DNA of 64,000 nt, from positions 496,001 to 560,000 of the forward strand of contig NZ_VMRJ01000002.1 in the NCBI RefSeq assembly GCF_007713685.1, read 5' to 3'. This document shows, piece after piece, positions 38,812 through 48,208 of the stretch; within the stretch, counting starts at the first letter, position 1; each line of letters begins with the position of its first letter. Position numbers and translations under genes: made by a program. The notes below the pieces were generated by a model. The model was not told the origin of the DNA. It was given only the letters and a program-made list of their open reading frames with translations, and searched no databases. The DNA is from Hymenobacter setariae (GTDB lineage: Bacteria > Bacteroidota > Bacteroidia > Cytophagales > Hymenobacteraceae).

Positions 38812-39138
38812 AAAAATCGATAACGGCCAAAGTGCGTAAACGGCTGGCAATAGTTGCATTAGTTGGCCCCGAATTGTCAAAATCGTCGTTTAAAGCGGCG
38901 ATTGTATCGACTAAGGCGAGCAAAGAAGCAGTTGGTATTATCAGTGCCTCAATTCACTAAGCCAGGCAAAGGTCCGGCGAAAAGCGGGCGTTGATGGCAT
39001 TTTTTTTGTAAGCGCTACTTTGGCATAGTCCCCACCAGAACCGCCCAGCCGGCGCTGTCGTACCTTTGTCTCAACCGCCCAATCTTTTAGCTGGCTCAGC
39101 GGTTACCCATTGCCTCTCCCTCTGTATACGCTTGCCCG
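38812..39138. other. Divergent control region between the TonB receptor and dxs
   Basis: This 327-base region contains a candidate dxs promoter (39061-39068) and a T run (39000-39008). No conserved gene is seen. Confidence 0.4.
39061..39068 (+). promoter_or_regulatory. Candidate -7 element of dxs (TACCTTTG)
   Basis: It matches TAnnTTTG, 70 bases upstream of the dxs start. A clear TTG at -33 is lacking. Confidence 0.45.
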
Positions 39139-41085
39139 ATGATGATTGAACCCGGTCCGCTCTTGGCGGCGATAGCTTCGCCCGACGACCTTAAAAAGCT
39201 AGCCCCTGAGCAATTAGTGCAGGTTAGCGCTGAGTTGCGCGAGTTTATCATCGACACAGTAAGCATCTACGGCGGTCACTTCGGCGCCTCTCTAGGCGTA
39301 GTCGAGCTAACAGTAGCGCTGCACTACGTTTTCAATACTCCCTACGACCAATTGGTGTGGGATGTGGGCCACCAGGCCTATGGCCACAAGATATTGACCG
39401 GCCGGCGCGACCGCTTTCCTACCAACCGTCGCTACGGTGGCATGTCGGGCTTCCCCAAGCGCAGCGAGAGCGAGTATGATGCCTTTGGTGTAGGCCACAG
39501 CAGCACCAGCATTGGCGCCGCCCTAGGTATGTCGGTGGCCTCCGATTATAAAAAAGAGTTCGACCGCCAGCACATTGCCGTCATCGGTGATGGCTCTATG
39601 ACGGCGGGCATGAGCTTCGAGGCGCTCAACCAAGCCGGCGCTCTCAACAATAACATGATTGTCGTGCTCAACGACAATTGCATGAGCATCGACCCCAATG
39701 TGGGTGCGCTCAAAGAATACCTCACCGACATTACCACTTCCCGTACCTACAATAAAGTGCGCGACGAGCTGTGGAATGTGCTCGGCAAGCTCTCCAAGTT
39801 CGGGCCCAACCCCCAGCAGATTGCTCGCAAGGTAGAGGCCGCTATGAAGGCGACGCTGCTCAAGCAGAGCAACCTGTTTGAGGCATTAAACTTCCGGTAC
39901 TTCGGCCCCGTCGATGGCCACGATGTGCAGCATCTGGTAGCGGTGTTCAACGATTTAAAAGCAATTCCAGGACCTAAGCTGCTCCACTGCGTCACGGTAA
40001 AGGGTAAAGGCTATGCGCTGGCCGAAAAAGACCAGACCCTGTGGCACGCGCCAGGCTTGTTTGATAAAATCACGGGCGAGATTTTTACCAAAATTCCCGA
40101 CAAGCCGCAGCCACCCAAGTACCAAGACGTATTCGGCCACACCTTGCTGGAGCTAGCTCAGGCCAATGATAAAATCATGGGCGTGACGCCGGCCATGCCC
40201 AGCGGCTCGTCGCTGAATATCATGATGGCGGCCATGCCCGACCGTGCCTTCGACGTGGGCATTGCCGAACAGCATGCTGTCACGTTCTCAGCCGGTATGG
40301 CTACCCAAGGCTTAGTGCCGTTCTGCAATATCTACTCCTCGTTTATGCAGCGCGGCTACGACCAAGTCGTGCACGACGTAGCCCTGCAAAACCTGCACGT
40401 CGTGTTCTGCCTCGACCGAGCTGGCTTTGCTGGTGCCGATGGACCCACCCACCACGGCTGCTACGACCTAGCCTACATGCGCTGCATCCCGAATATAGTG
40501 GTGGCAGCTCCCATGAACGAGCAGGAGTTGCGCAACCTCATGTACACGGCACAGCTACCCGAAAACGCTGGACCGTTCAGTATCCGATACCCTCGGGGCG
40601 AAGGAGTGATGCCCGAGTGGCGCACCCCACTGCAGCGCATTGCCATCGGCACTGGCCGTGTGGTGCGCGAAGGCGAAGCCGGTGGGGTAGCCATTCTTAG
40701 CATTGGCCACATCGGTAACTACGCTGTGCAAGCCACTGCTGCGCTAGCCGCCGAAGGCCTTGATGTAGGGCACTACGATATGCGCTTCTGCAAACCGCTA
40801 GATGAGGAAATGCTCTTAGCTATTGCCCGCAGCTACCGCGCCATCGTCACAGTCGAAGATGGCTGCCTACAAGGTGGTTTCGGCTCGGCCGTGCTGGAGT
40901 TCTTAGCCGACCAAGGCCAGCATCTTGCTGTACGCCGCCTAGGTATTCCCGACCGGGTAGTCGAGCATGGTACCCAAGACCAGCTTTATAAAGAGTGTGG
41001 CTTCGATGCATCAGGCATTGCAAACGCCGTGCGCGAGCTAAGCAACAAAATAGCCACGGCAGTCCGCAAAACAGTAGTAAGCTAG
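39139..41085 (+). CDS. dxs: 1-deoxy-D-xylulose-5-phosphate synthase
   Basis: This 648-residue thiamine-diphosphate enzyme joins pyruvate and glyceraldehyde 3-phosphate at the entry of the MEP isoprenoid pathway. Visible landmarks: DVGHQAYGHKILTGRRD (substrate and TPP-binding His region), the TPP/Mg motif GDGSMTAGMSFEALN...NDN, the catalytic Glu in GIAEQHAVTFSAG, DRAGFAGADGPTHHG, and the C-terminal domain with VEDGCLQGGFG. Length is typical. It starts with two Met codons; the second (39142) is equally possible. A strong terminator follows. It is transcribed divergently from the TonB receptor. Confidence 0.96.
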   Translation: MMIEPGPLLAAIASPDDLKKLAPEQLVQVSAELREFIIDTVSIYGGHFGASLGVVELTVALHYVFNTPYDQLVWDVGHQAYGHKILTGRRDRFPTNRRYGGMSGFPKRSESEYDAFGVGHSSTSIGAALGMSVASDYKKEFDRQHIAVIGDGSMTAGMSFEALNQAGALNNNMIVVLNDNCMSIDPNVGALKEYLTDITTSRTYNKVRDELWNVLGKLSKFGPNPQQIARKVEAAMKATLLKQSNLFEALNFRYFGPVDGHDVQHLVAVFNDLKAIPGPKLLHCVTVKGKGYALAEKDQTLWHAPGLFDKITGEIFTKIPDKPQPPKYQDVFGHTLLELAQANDKIMGVTPAMPSGSSLNIMMAAMPDRAFDVGIAEQHAVTFSAGMATQGLVPFCNIYSSFMQRGYDQVVHDVALQNLHVVFCLDRAGFAGADGPTHHGCYDLAYMRCIPNIVVAAPMNEQELRNLMYTAQLPENAGPFSIRYPRGEGVMPEWRTPLQRIAIGTGRVVREGEAGGVAILSIGHIGNYAVQATAALAAEGLDVGHYDMRFCKPLDEEMLLAIARSYRAIVTVEDGCLQGGFGSAVLEFLADQGQHLAVRRLGIPDRVVEHGTQDQLYKECGFDASGIANAVRELSNKIATAVRKTVVS

Positions 41086-41174
41086 CGTAAAGCCACAATT
41101 ACAAGGAATAATAGATTCTATGTGCGTCTAGCAAATCAAGGCAGTAAGCTCTCACTAGAGGCTAGTATTTAGTT

Positions 41175-41212
41175 AAAAAGCCCTACCAGCTATTGTTGGT
41201 GGGGCTTTTTTG
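41175..41212 (+). terminator. Rho-independent terminator of dxs
   Basis: AAAAAGCCCTACCAGC pairs with GTTGGTGGGGCTTTTTTG, 90 bases after the stop codon. There is one G-T pair in the stem, and a T run follows. Confidence 0.85.
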
Positions 41213-41290
41213 TAATTAATAAAAGCGGTTCAGCTGATAAGCCATTGCATATGGAAGCACATTGCTATTACACCTTCATTATGGGTATAA

Positions 41291-41431
41291 TCTGTAGGTT
41301 TCCTAAAAGGATTTAAAGTCAAGCAGAAGGTTGAAATTGATACGCCTACAAGAGGTGAAAAAAGTTTAACAAAGTGGAAAAAGTATCAACATGATATAAT
41401 GTTAGTTACTGTCGCTGCTGTAGATCATTAA
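41291..41431 (+). pseudogene. Possible decayed coding remnant
   Basis: A 46-codon open frame ends in TAA (41429-41431) and reads as normal protein (KQKVEIDTPTRGEKSLTKW near its middle). It has no start codon and is closed upstream by a stop (41288-41290). No family is recognised. It may be the end of a gene lost when the polysaccharide cluster was inserted, or chance. Confidence 0.25.
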
Positions 41432-41707
41432 TTACCACTAATTTTCAAAAAATTGATTTATACTTATAAAAGTGAACACTCACTCGCTAGTAATGTACAG
41501 CATATAGTTGGTTAAATACAACTAAATTTACTAATTTTATTGCATTTAATTAAGTGTAATTTTAACTATTCTTATAAATATTTTGCATTTTTATGATTTT
41601 AGGTTAAATATTTCAATATTTGTTTTGATATAAACATCTTAAACTTTAATATTGAATGTAGGGCCACACATGATGTTTTTTGTTGGTTTAGGACAATTCA
41701 TAAAGCT

Positions 41708-42340
41708 ATGTCACCCGCTTTCGCTAATCAACAGGTCAAAGTCACTTCTAACACGACGGTTAAACGCGTGTTCGATATCGTATTTGCCTCTTTAGTCACT
41801 TTGCTGCTGCTAAGCTGGTTGATTCCACTTATCGCAGCCATTATCAAGCTCGATAGTAAAGGACCCGTCTTCTTCAAGCAACTTCGTACCGGCAAAGATG
41901 GCGTTCCGTTCTATTGCTTCAAGTTTCGCAGCATGTACATCAACGCGGATGCCGACCATAAGCAGGCCAGCCGCAATGATAGCCGCATTACGAAAATCGG
42001 AGCGTTTATGCGCAAAACGAGCATTGATGAGCTTCCGCAGTTTATCAACGTGCTTAAAGGAGAGATGTCAGTAGTTGGGCCACGGCCGCATATGTTGCAG
42101 CATACCGAAGTCTACTCAAGCGCAATCAATAACTTCATGGTACGCCATACGGTAGCTCCGGGCATCACGGGGCTGGCCCAAATAACAGGCCACCGCGGCG
42201 AAACCAAAGAAACCGACGCGATGATTAAGCGCGTGAATGCAGATATCCACTATCTGCAAAATTGGTCGTTTGCCCTAGACATGAAAATAGTTTGGTTGAC
42301 AGTATACCAAGCAGTAAAGGGCAGCGAGAACGCATTCTAG
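41708..42340 (+). CDS. Initiating sugar-phosphate transferase (short, PglC-type)
   Basis: This 210-residue protein is a monotopic phosphoglycosyl transferase. It has an N-terminal hydrophobic helix (about 25-47), then the catalytic block KLDSKGPVFFKQLRTG, FKFRSMYINAD, TSIDELPQFINVLKGEMSVVGPRP with the Asp-Glu pair, and the late HTVAPGITGLAQITG. It moves a sugar-1-phosphate onto undecaprenyl phosphate, the first step of repeat-unit assembly. It lacks the four-helix N-terminal part of WcaJ-type enzymes. It is the first gene of the exopolysaccharide cluster, followed by a terminator-like hairpin and a 660-base gap. Confidence 0.92.
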   Translation: MSPAFANQQVKVTSNTTVKRVFDIVFASLVTLLLLSWLIPLIAAIIKLDSKGPVFFKQLRTGKDGVPFYCFKFRSMYINADADHKQASRNDSRITKIGAFMRKTSIDELPQFINVLKGEMSVVGPRPHMLQHTEVYSSAINNFMVRHTVAPGITGLAQITGHRGETKETDAMIKRVNADIHYLQNWSFALDMKIVWLTVYQAVKGSENAF

Positions 42341-42999
42341 GCACTGGTACATCAGATAGAATAATAAAACGTATAAGCGCTGGTCGTTTCAACTAGGTTG
42401 GCTTGCCAATAGCAGTAAGCAGTGGCGTTAATACGCCCCATTGTAGCTTGGTGCCGATAGCTTGCATATGTTGCAGGATGCAAGCTTTTTGCCTAGCTCA
42501 CTTCCCACCTAGGGCTAGGCAGTATCACGGATACTGAACCATTATTCAGGTCGGTAATGGCTAGGTTACAACTCGCACCAATTGCGGTTAAGTATTAGAA
42601 GACCCAAAAGTAGATTTATTTGGGACTGCTACATATTGTAGAGTAGGCGCTATTAACCTCTACTGTTAGACTCGCTAACTAGCTCTGGTAAAAATTTAAG
42701 CGTATAGTCGCTGGTATTGCCTGCTTTAGAACCTTTTGCTACAGTACTGCCGGAGCGATAATGGCAAATAAGTAGCTATATTGCGTTGAAAACCTAAGCA
42801 CTACTGCTATTCCTTAATTCAATTTATCACGTAGCTAATAAATTCCAAATATATCCTGCGGTATTTAATAAAGATAGAGTATAATTAAATAAACTCAGTA
42901 TCTTCTTTTACTTAGTCATCTGTTTCCTTAAAATAACTTGGTTTTGCTGATTGCCTAAGCCAAGTCTATTGTCAGTTTAAATCAAAAACGAACACACGA
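42341..42999. other. Intergenic gap inside the exopolysaccharide cluster
   Basis: This 659-base region contains the hairpin at 42459-42490 and, further right, an A/T-rich stretch (42780-42990) that probably carries the promoter of the wza-like operon. No protein or RNA gene is recognised. Confidence 0.4.
42459..42490 (+). terminator. Terminator-like hairpin after the sugar transferase gene
   Basis: The perfect 9-base stem AGCTTGCAT/ATGCAAGCT with a 10-base loop is followed by TTTT. It lies 118 bases after the stop codon. Confidence 0.6.
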
Positions 43000-43791
43000 A
43001 TGAGATTGTTTTTTACATATGTGGTAATAGTACTGCTGGCTTCGTCATGTGCCTCAAGCAGAAAACTTACTTACTTCAGTAATCTGGATTCTAAGTCAGA
43101 TTATAAAACAGAGATTAAAAACGAGATAGAGCCCAAAATTCAAGTAGATGATTTACTTGGAATAACAGTTTCTAGTCTGAGTGCAGAATCAAATATGCTG
43201 TATAATAGTGGTACTGTTGCAACGCCAGCATCTACCATTTCTACTAGCATTGCTAGTAGCCCAACTGCAGCAAGAAGCGGAGAAGGATATCTGGTTGACA
43301 AATCCGGTGAAGTTAATCTGCCAGTATTAGGAAAAATAAAATTAGCAGGTTTGACAAAAGAGCAAGCAGCTGAAAAATTAACAGACGAAGTTAAAAAAAC
43401 TGTTAAGAACCCAACGGTTAATGTGAGATTTTTAAATTTCAAAATTACCGTAATAGGTGAAGTAAATAGACCCGCCACATTTACTGTTCCGACAGAAAAA
43501 ATAACAGTACTAGAGGCATTAGGCTTAGCAGGAGATATGACTGCGTATGGAAGGAGAGAAAATGTATTATTAATTCGTGAGAAGGACGGAATCCGTAGTG
43601 CCATACGGGTAGATTTCACAAATAAAGATTTGCTTAGCTCGCCCTATTTCTACTTGCAGCAAAACGATGTTGTATATGTAGAGCCAGTTAAATCAAAAGA
43701 GTTGCAAGGAAGCTCAAGCAGCTTTTACCTTCCTATCATATCAGTTGCGGCATCTGTAATAAGCGTTCTTGTTTTCGCATTAACCAGGTAG
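43000..43791 (+). CDS. Wza-like polysaccharide export lipoprotein
   Basis: This 263-residue protein has a signal peptide with lipobox (ASSC, Cys near residue 17), a Poly_export domain at 45-140 (PKIQVDDLLGITVSS and GEVNLPVLGKIKLAGLTKEQAAEKL) and an SLBB domain at 145-210 (FKITVIGEVNRPATFTVP). A hydrophobic C-terminal helix (about 243-260) would be the membrane span that forms the outer-membrane pore in Wza-type proteins. It exports the finished polymer with the downstream Wzc-like protein. Its A/T-rich codon use differs from the dxs region. Confidence 0.92.
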   Translation: MRLFFTYVVIVLLASSCASSRKLTYFSNLDSKSDYKTEIKNEIEPKIQVDDLLGITVSSLSAESNMLYNSGTVATPASTISTSIASSPTAARSGEGYLVDKSGEVNLPVLGKIKLAGLTKEQAAEKLTDEVKKTVKNPTVNVRFLNFKITVIGEVNRPATFTVPTEKITVLEALGLAGDMTAYGRRENVLLIREKDGIRSAIRVDFTNKDLLSSPYFYLQQNDVVYVEPVKSKELQGSSSSFYLPIISVAASVISVLVFALTR

Positions 43792-43815
43792 TAACAGTAT
43801 TTAATTAGTATCACC

Positions 43816-46158
43816 ATGGCCGCAGAACTGTTTCCATTAAAATCTGAACAGCCAAAAGGTAAGGACTTGAAGTTTATACTTCAGCGGTACCTGCGTTTTT
43901 GGTACTTGTTTGTCCTAGGCGCTGTCATTGCGCTTGCTGCTGCATATACCTACTTGCGGTACTATGCTGTAGCGGAGTACGAGGTTTCTAGTACACTGCT
44001 CATTAAAAATGAAAGTAGCAAGCCTGAGTTGTCGGGTCTCAACGGCATATCAGGAAGTGAGCTAGGTGAAGGTGGGAGTGACCTGAATAATGAGATACAG
44101 GTTCTGAAGTCGAAAAGCTTGATGGAGCGTGTAGTCACCGACTTGGCTTTTTTTTCTAGCTATTACATAAAGGGTAAGATAAGAGACGTTGAAGTATATG
44201 GTAAAACGTCGCCTATTACTATGGTGATAAGCAAGCTTACCCCTTCGGCATATGGCAAAGTAATCGTTATTCGCTTGAAACCTAATAACGAATTTTCCTT
44301 AACTGAGGAAGGCTCGCAGACTAGCACTAATCATAAGTTAGGACAATTGATTAATAAGCCTTATGGAGCTTTTACAATTGTTGCCACGCCTTATAATACT
44401 GGGGCTGATAAATTATTCTCTAAAGATATCTTGGTTCAATTCCATGATATCAAAAACGTAGCCGCTGGCTTAAACGGTGCGTTAAAGATTATGCCTATCA
44501 GCAAAGAGTCTACGATTCTTCAGGTTAGTTTAGTAGATGCGGTGCCCGAGCGTGGCAAGGATGTTATCAATAAATTGATAGAAATCTACAACCACGAGGC
44601 GCTAGAATATAAAAACCGTAATGCTACTAATACTATTAATTTCTTAGATGACCGTTTGAAGGGCATCACTTCTGAATTGTCAGGGGTAGAAAGAGGAGTT
44701 GAGAATTTTAAACGTCAGAACGAAGTTGCTGATGTTAGCTCGCAAGCTAGCAACTATATCAATCAGGCTAGTACTTATAATAAGCAATTGTCGGATTGGG
44801 CAATTCAGATTGATGTACTCGAGTCAATTGAGCGGTATCTGAATAAGACTACCGGTCAGTACAGCATGGTGCCTAGCAGCTTAGGTATCCAAGACCCCAC
44901 GCTCGTTGGGCTTATTGAAAAGTTTAATGGGCTGCAGCTAGAGCGGGAACGCATGCTTCGGACGATGGAGGTTGACAACCCGCTGATTCAGAATATCAAC
45001 GAGCAGTTAGCTAACCTGCGAACCAACATTCTGGAGAACTTGCAAAACATCAAGCGAGGCCTTGTTATAACTAGCCGCAACTTAAAAGCTAGTTCGGGGC
45101 AGTTTCAGAGCCAAATTAAAAAGGTGCCTTCGATTGAGCGGCAACTGCTTGAAATCAACCGCCAGCAAGATGTGAAGCGCTCTCTCTACTCCTTCTTGCT
45201 ACAGAAGCGCGAGGAAGCTGCGCTCGAACTTGCCGCCACAGTATCTAACTCTCGCATCATTGACCCAGCACTCAGCGGAGACTATCCAATCGCGCCCAAG
45301 GTGCAGCTGGTTTACCTGATAGCACTGCTACTGGGTCTGAGCATTCCTTTCTTAGGCATCTATGTGAAGGAGTTAATGAATGACAAGATTCAGAATGTTC
45401 AGGATATAGAAGAGTTAACGAATACGCCTATTCTGGGTGAACTCTTGCTAAATAATAAGCGTGAAGCATTGGTGGTTACCAAAAGCAATCGGACTCCAAT
45501 TGCTGAAATGTTCCGCCTAATTCGGGCTAACTTAAATTACTTGATGTTTAAAAAGGATAATAAAGTTATTCTTGTTACATCCAGTATGAGTGGCGAAGGG
45601 AAAACATTCTTCAGCTTAAATTTTGCGGCTAGTCTATTGCTAATAGATAAAAAGGTTGTATTGCTGGAACTTGACTTGCGCAATTCAGACTTGTCGCATA
45701 TACTAGGATTAACTGATAACCTAGGTGTCACAGATTACTTGTCTTCTGACAAGGTGAACATTAATGATATCATTCAGCAATCAGATGCCATTCCAGGATT
45801 GCATGTTATTAGTTCGGGCCCGCGGCCTGTAAATCCAGCGGAGTTATTAATGTCGGCTAAACTTACGTATCTCATTGAAGAGTTGCGTGAGGCATACGAC
45901 TATATTATATTGGATACAGCACCGGTAGGTAAGGTGTCCGATGTGTTTGGGTTAGCACCATTGGTTGACTCCGGTATCTATTTGGTGCGTTGCAACTATA
46001 CTTATAAGCGAATGGTAAATATTGTTGATAAGATTTACAATAGTAATAAAATCAACAATATGATGATTGTAGTTAATGGCACCAAAGCCGGCGATAATGA
46101 TAGCTATGGCTATGGGTACGGCGAGCAAACTAAGAAAAGTAGTTTGGTATTAAAATAA
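43816..46158 (+). CDS. Wzc-like polysaccharide co-polymerase / tyrosine kinase
   Basis: This 780-residue inner-membrane protein has an N-terminal Wzz domain with a first membrane helix (about 28-48), a long coiled periplasmic region with a GNVR-like part (about 290-490), a second helix near 495-520, and a BY-kinase domain (540-760). The kinase shows Walker A SSMSGEGKT, Walker A' LLELDLR and Walker B YIILDTAP. Tyr764, Tyr766 and Tyr768 (SYGYGYG) form the expected C-terminal tyrosine cluster for autophosphorylation. It controls chain length and export together with the Wza-like protein, 24 bases upstream. Confidence 0.93.
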   Translation: MAAELFPLKSEQPKGKDLKFILQRYLRFWYLFVLGAVIALAAAYTYLRYYAVAEYEVSSTLLIKNESSKPELSGLNGISGSELGEGGSDLNNEIQVLKSKSLMERVVTDLAFFSSYYIKGKIRDVEVYGKTSPITMVISKLTPSAYGKVIVIRLKPNNEFSLTEEGSQTSTNHKLGQLINKPYGAFTIVATPYNTGADKLFSKDILVQFHDIKNVAAGLNGALKIMPISKESTILQVSLVDAVPERGKDVINKLIEIYNHEALEYKNRNATNTINFLDDRLKGITSELSGVERGVENFKRQNEVADVSSQASNYINQASTYNKQLSDWAIQIDVLESIERYLNKTTGQYSMVPSSLGIQDPTLVGLIEKFNGLQLERERMLRTMEVDNPLIQNINEQLANLRTNILENLQNIKRGLVITSRNLKASSGQFQSQIKKVPSIERQLLEINRQQDVKRSLYSFLLQKREEAALELAATVSNSRIIDPALSGDYPIAPKVQLVYLIALLLGLSIPFLGIYVKELMNDKIQNVQDIEELTNTPILGELLLNNKREALVVTKSNRTPIAEMFRLIRANLNYLMFKKDNKVILVTSSMSGEGKTFFSLNFAASLLLIDKKVVLLELDLRNSDLSHILGLTDNLGVTDYLSSDKVNINDIIQQSDAIPGLHVISSGPRPVNPAELLMSAKLTYLIEELREAYDYIILDTAPVGKVSDVFGLAPLVDSGIYLVRCNYTYKRMVNIVDKIYNSNKINNMMIVVNGTKAGDNDSYGYGYGEQTKKSSLVLK

Positions 46159-46200
46159 AATGCAGAAGCAATTCAGATTGTGTAATGCATTGCTTTGAGC

Positions 46201-47490
46201 ATGAAAGTATTGGTTGAGCGGTTAAATAATAATTCTACATTTGAAAAGATAATTGGATGGACTAAGCTTGCTGGTGCGGTAGGGATATTTCAGTTGATGA
46301 TTCAGGCAATAAGTTTTGCCTGTGGCATCTTTGTCATACGGCTACTACCCACCCAAGAGTATGCCTTATACACACTAGCCAACACTACCCTGGGCGCAAT
46401 GACCATCTTGGCGGATGGTGGCATTGCGGCCGGGGTAATGGCGCAAGGTGGCCAAGTATGGCAGGACCGAGAGCAGTTTGGGAAGGTGCTGGCAACAGGC
46501 CTAAACCTTCGAAAAAAATTCGCGGCAATTAGCCTAGTAATTTTTTTGCCAGGCCTATTATACCTGCTGCATTACCACGGAGCTAGCTGGGCCACGGCAG
46601 CTTTAATTTCGGTTTCCATTGTGCCGGCTTTTTTCACGGCACTTTCTGGCACACTCTTCAGTATCGTGCCCAGGTTAGCGCAGCACATCGTGCCCCTGCA
46701 AAAAGTAGAGCTAGGAGCCAGTGTTGGTCGTCTGGTGCTGTTAGGCCTAAGCATCTTCGCTTTTCCGGTAGCTTTTATAGCGCTATTGGCTGCTGGCCTT
46801 CCTCAGTTTTGGTCAAATTTTCAGCTGAAGAATATCTCAAAGGCCTTTGTTGATGACAAGCAAAAGCCAGATGCTGAGATTCGTGTGCAAATATTCGCAA
46901 TGGTTAAGCGCTTGCTTCCAGAGTCGATTTATTATTGCATATCGGGTCAATTAACTATTTGGATAATCTCGATACTTGGCTCTACTGCAGCGGTAGCGCA
47001 AGTAGGAGCGCTGGGACGCGTAAGTATTTTGTTCATTCTTATCAGTACTATTACTTCTTCTTTAGTAGTACCTCGTTTTGCTCGTTTGCCAAATGATGCA
47101 AATACTCTCCTTAAAAGATTTTTGCAAATACAGCTAGGATTGACAGGGGCTTATATACTAATAGTAGGAGCTTGTTGGCTTTTTTCATCGCAAATCCTTT
47201 TAGTATTAGGTGATAAGTATACTGGATTATCCAAGGAATTAGTTTTACTATTAATTGGTAGCACGATTAGTTCTATGGCAGGTAATTCTTTTTACCTGTC
47301 GAATAATCGGGGATGGGTGATAAATCCTGCTATTCCTATTATAGTAAGTATTGTTTCTATTTGCCTTGGGGTATACTTTTTAAAGGTCTCGTCTTTAGAA
47401 GGAGTGTTGATTTTTAACATCTTCATTGCGATTCCGCAGCTGATAGTGCATTTCACTTACGCGGTAATAAGAGCTAGAAGCGTAAAATAA
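46201..47490 (+). CDS. Wzx-like polysaccharide flippase
   Basis: From ATG 46201 the product has 429 residues and about twelve hydrophobic segments with few charges between them, the MATE/MOP-type pattern of oligosaccharide flippases. There is a positively charged middle loop (KDDKQKPDAEIR region near residue 220). It would flip the lipid-linked repeat unit to the periplasmic face. A TTG two codons upstream is less likely. It follows the Wzc-like gene by 42 bases and shares its A/T-richer composition. Confidence 0.85.
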   Translation: MKVLVERLNNNSTFEKIIGWTKLAGAVGIFQLMIQAISFACGIFVIRLLPTQEYALYTLANTTLGAMTILADGGIAAGVMAQGGQVWQDREQFGKVLATGLNLRKKFAAISLVIFLPGLLYLLHYHGASWATAALISVSIVPAFFTALSGTLFSIVPRLAQHIVPLQKVELGASVGRLVLLGLSIFAFPVAFIALLAAGLPQFWSNFQLKNISKAFVDDKQKPDAEIRVQIFAMVKRLLPESIYYCISGQLTIWIISILGSTAAVAQVGALGRVSILFILISTITSSLVVPRFARLPNDANTLLKRFLQIQLGLTGAYILIVGACWLFSSQILLVLGDKYTGLSKELVLLLIGSTISSMAGNSFYLSNNRGWVINPAIPIIVSIVSICLGVYFLKVSSLEGVLIFNIFIAIPQLIVHFTYAVIRARSVK

Positions 47491-47601
47491 AAGGTAGCGA
47501 ACTAGTAGCATAGTCTTTACCCAGTTCAGTACCCTAGGCTAGCTTTTAGGTAAGTAATATGAGTGAAGCCTGCTCTGTTGACCTTAGTGTATATCTAGAA
47601 T

Positions 47602-48195
47602 ATGGCAAGTATCAATTACTTGTGGAAAAATAGAGCAATCTTTTCACTTGGTTCGGTAAGCTTTTACCGAGCATGGGCAAAGCGTATGCTTTCGTTGCCG
47701 GAGCTGTTAACGCGTAATTATAAGCGTTCGGCCTTGTTGGCAAAAGGAGCACGTATTCATGAGCAAGCCGAAATCGGGCAAGTCACAATAGATGGACCCC
47801 GTAATTTATTGCAAATAGGAGCGCAGTCTTTTTTAGGTCGAGTCTATTTGGCATTACATACTACGGTACAGATTGGGGACCGAGTCTGCATCAACGATGG
47901 GGTTTGCATACTGACTGCGTCGCACGATGTAATGGACCCCGCTTGGAGTCATACTAAGGCACCAATTGTAATCGATGACTACGTGTGGATTGGCACCAAT
48001 GCCATGATACTGCCGGGGGTGCACCTAGGGCGCGGTGCCGTGGTGGGCGCCGGGGCAGTAGTTACCAAGTCGGTGCCGGCCGGAGGGATAGTGGTGGGCA
48101 ACCCAGCTAAGCCACTGGCTAAAACCCGCACAGAGCACCTTACCTACAACCCTTGCGAGTTTCTGAGCGCAAACAGAGCTTGGCTGCTAGGCTAG
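47602..48195 (+). CDS. Hexapeptide-repeat acyltransferase
   Basis: This 197-residue protein has left-handed beta-helix repeats from about residue 55 (QAEIGQVTIDGPRNLLQIGAQSFLGRVYL... IGDRVCINDGVCI), the acceptor loop with TASHDV, and DYVWIGTNAMILPGVHLGRGAVVGAGAVVTKSV, the classic end. Such LbetaH enzymes acetylate sugars with acetyl-CoA. It probably decorates the repeat unit. It lies after the flippase and 13 bases before the next glycosyltransferase. Confidence 0.9.
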   Translation: MASINYLWKNRAIFSLGSVSFYRAWAKRMLSLPELLTRNYKRSALLAKGARIHEQAEIGQVTIDGPRNLLQIGAQSFLGRVYLALHTTVQIGDRVCINDGVCILTASHDVMDPAWSHTKAPIVIDDYVWIGTNAMILPGVHLGRGAVVGAGAVVTKSVPAGGIVVGNPAKPLAKTRTEHLTYNPCEFLSANRAWLLG

Positions 48196-48208
48196 AAGAT
48201 AAACCAGC

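Larger units (their letters stand above)
41086..41707. other. A/T-rich gap preceding the exopolysaccharide cluster
   Basis: Apart from the dxs terminator this 622-base gap is much richer in A and T than the genes to its left. It contains a possible decayed coding stretch (41291-41431) and A/T-rich sequence likely to hold the promoter of the sugar transferase gene. No exact TAnnTTTG match was found. Confidence 0.4.
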
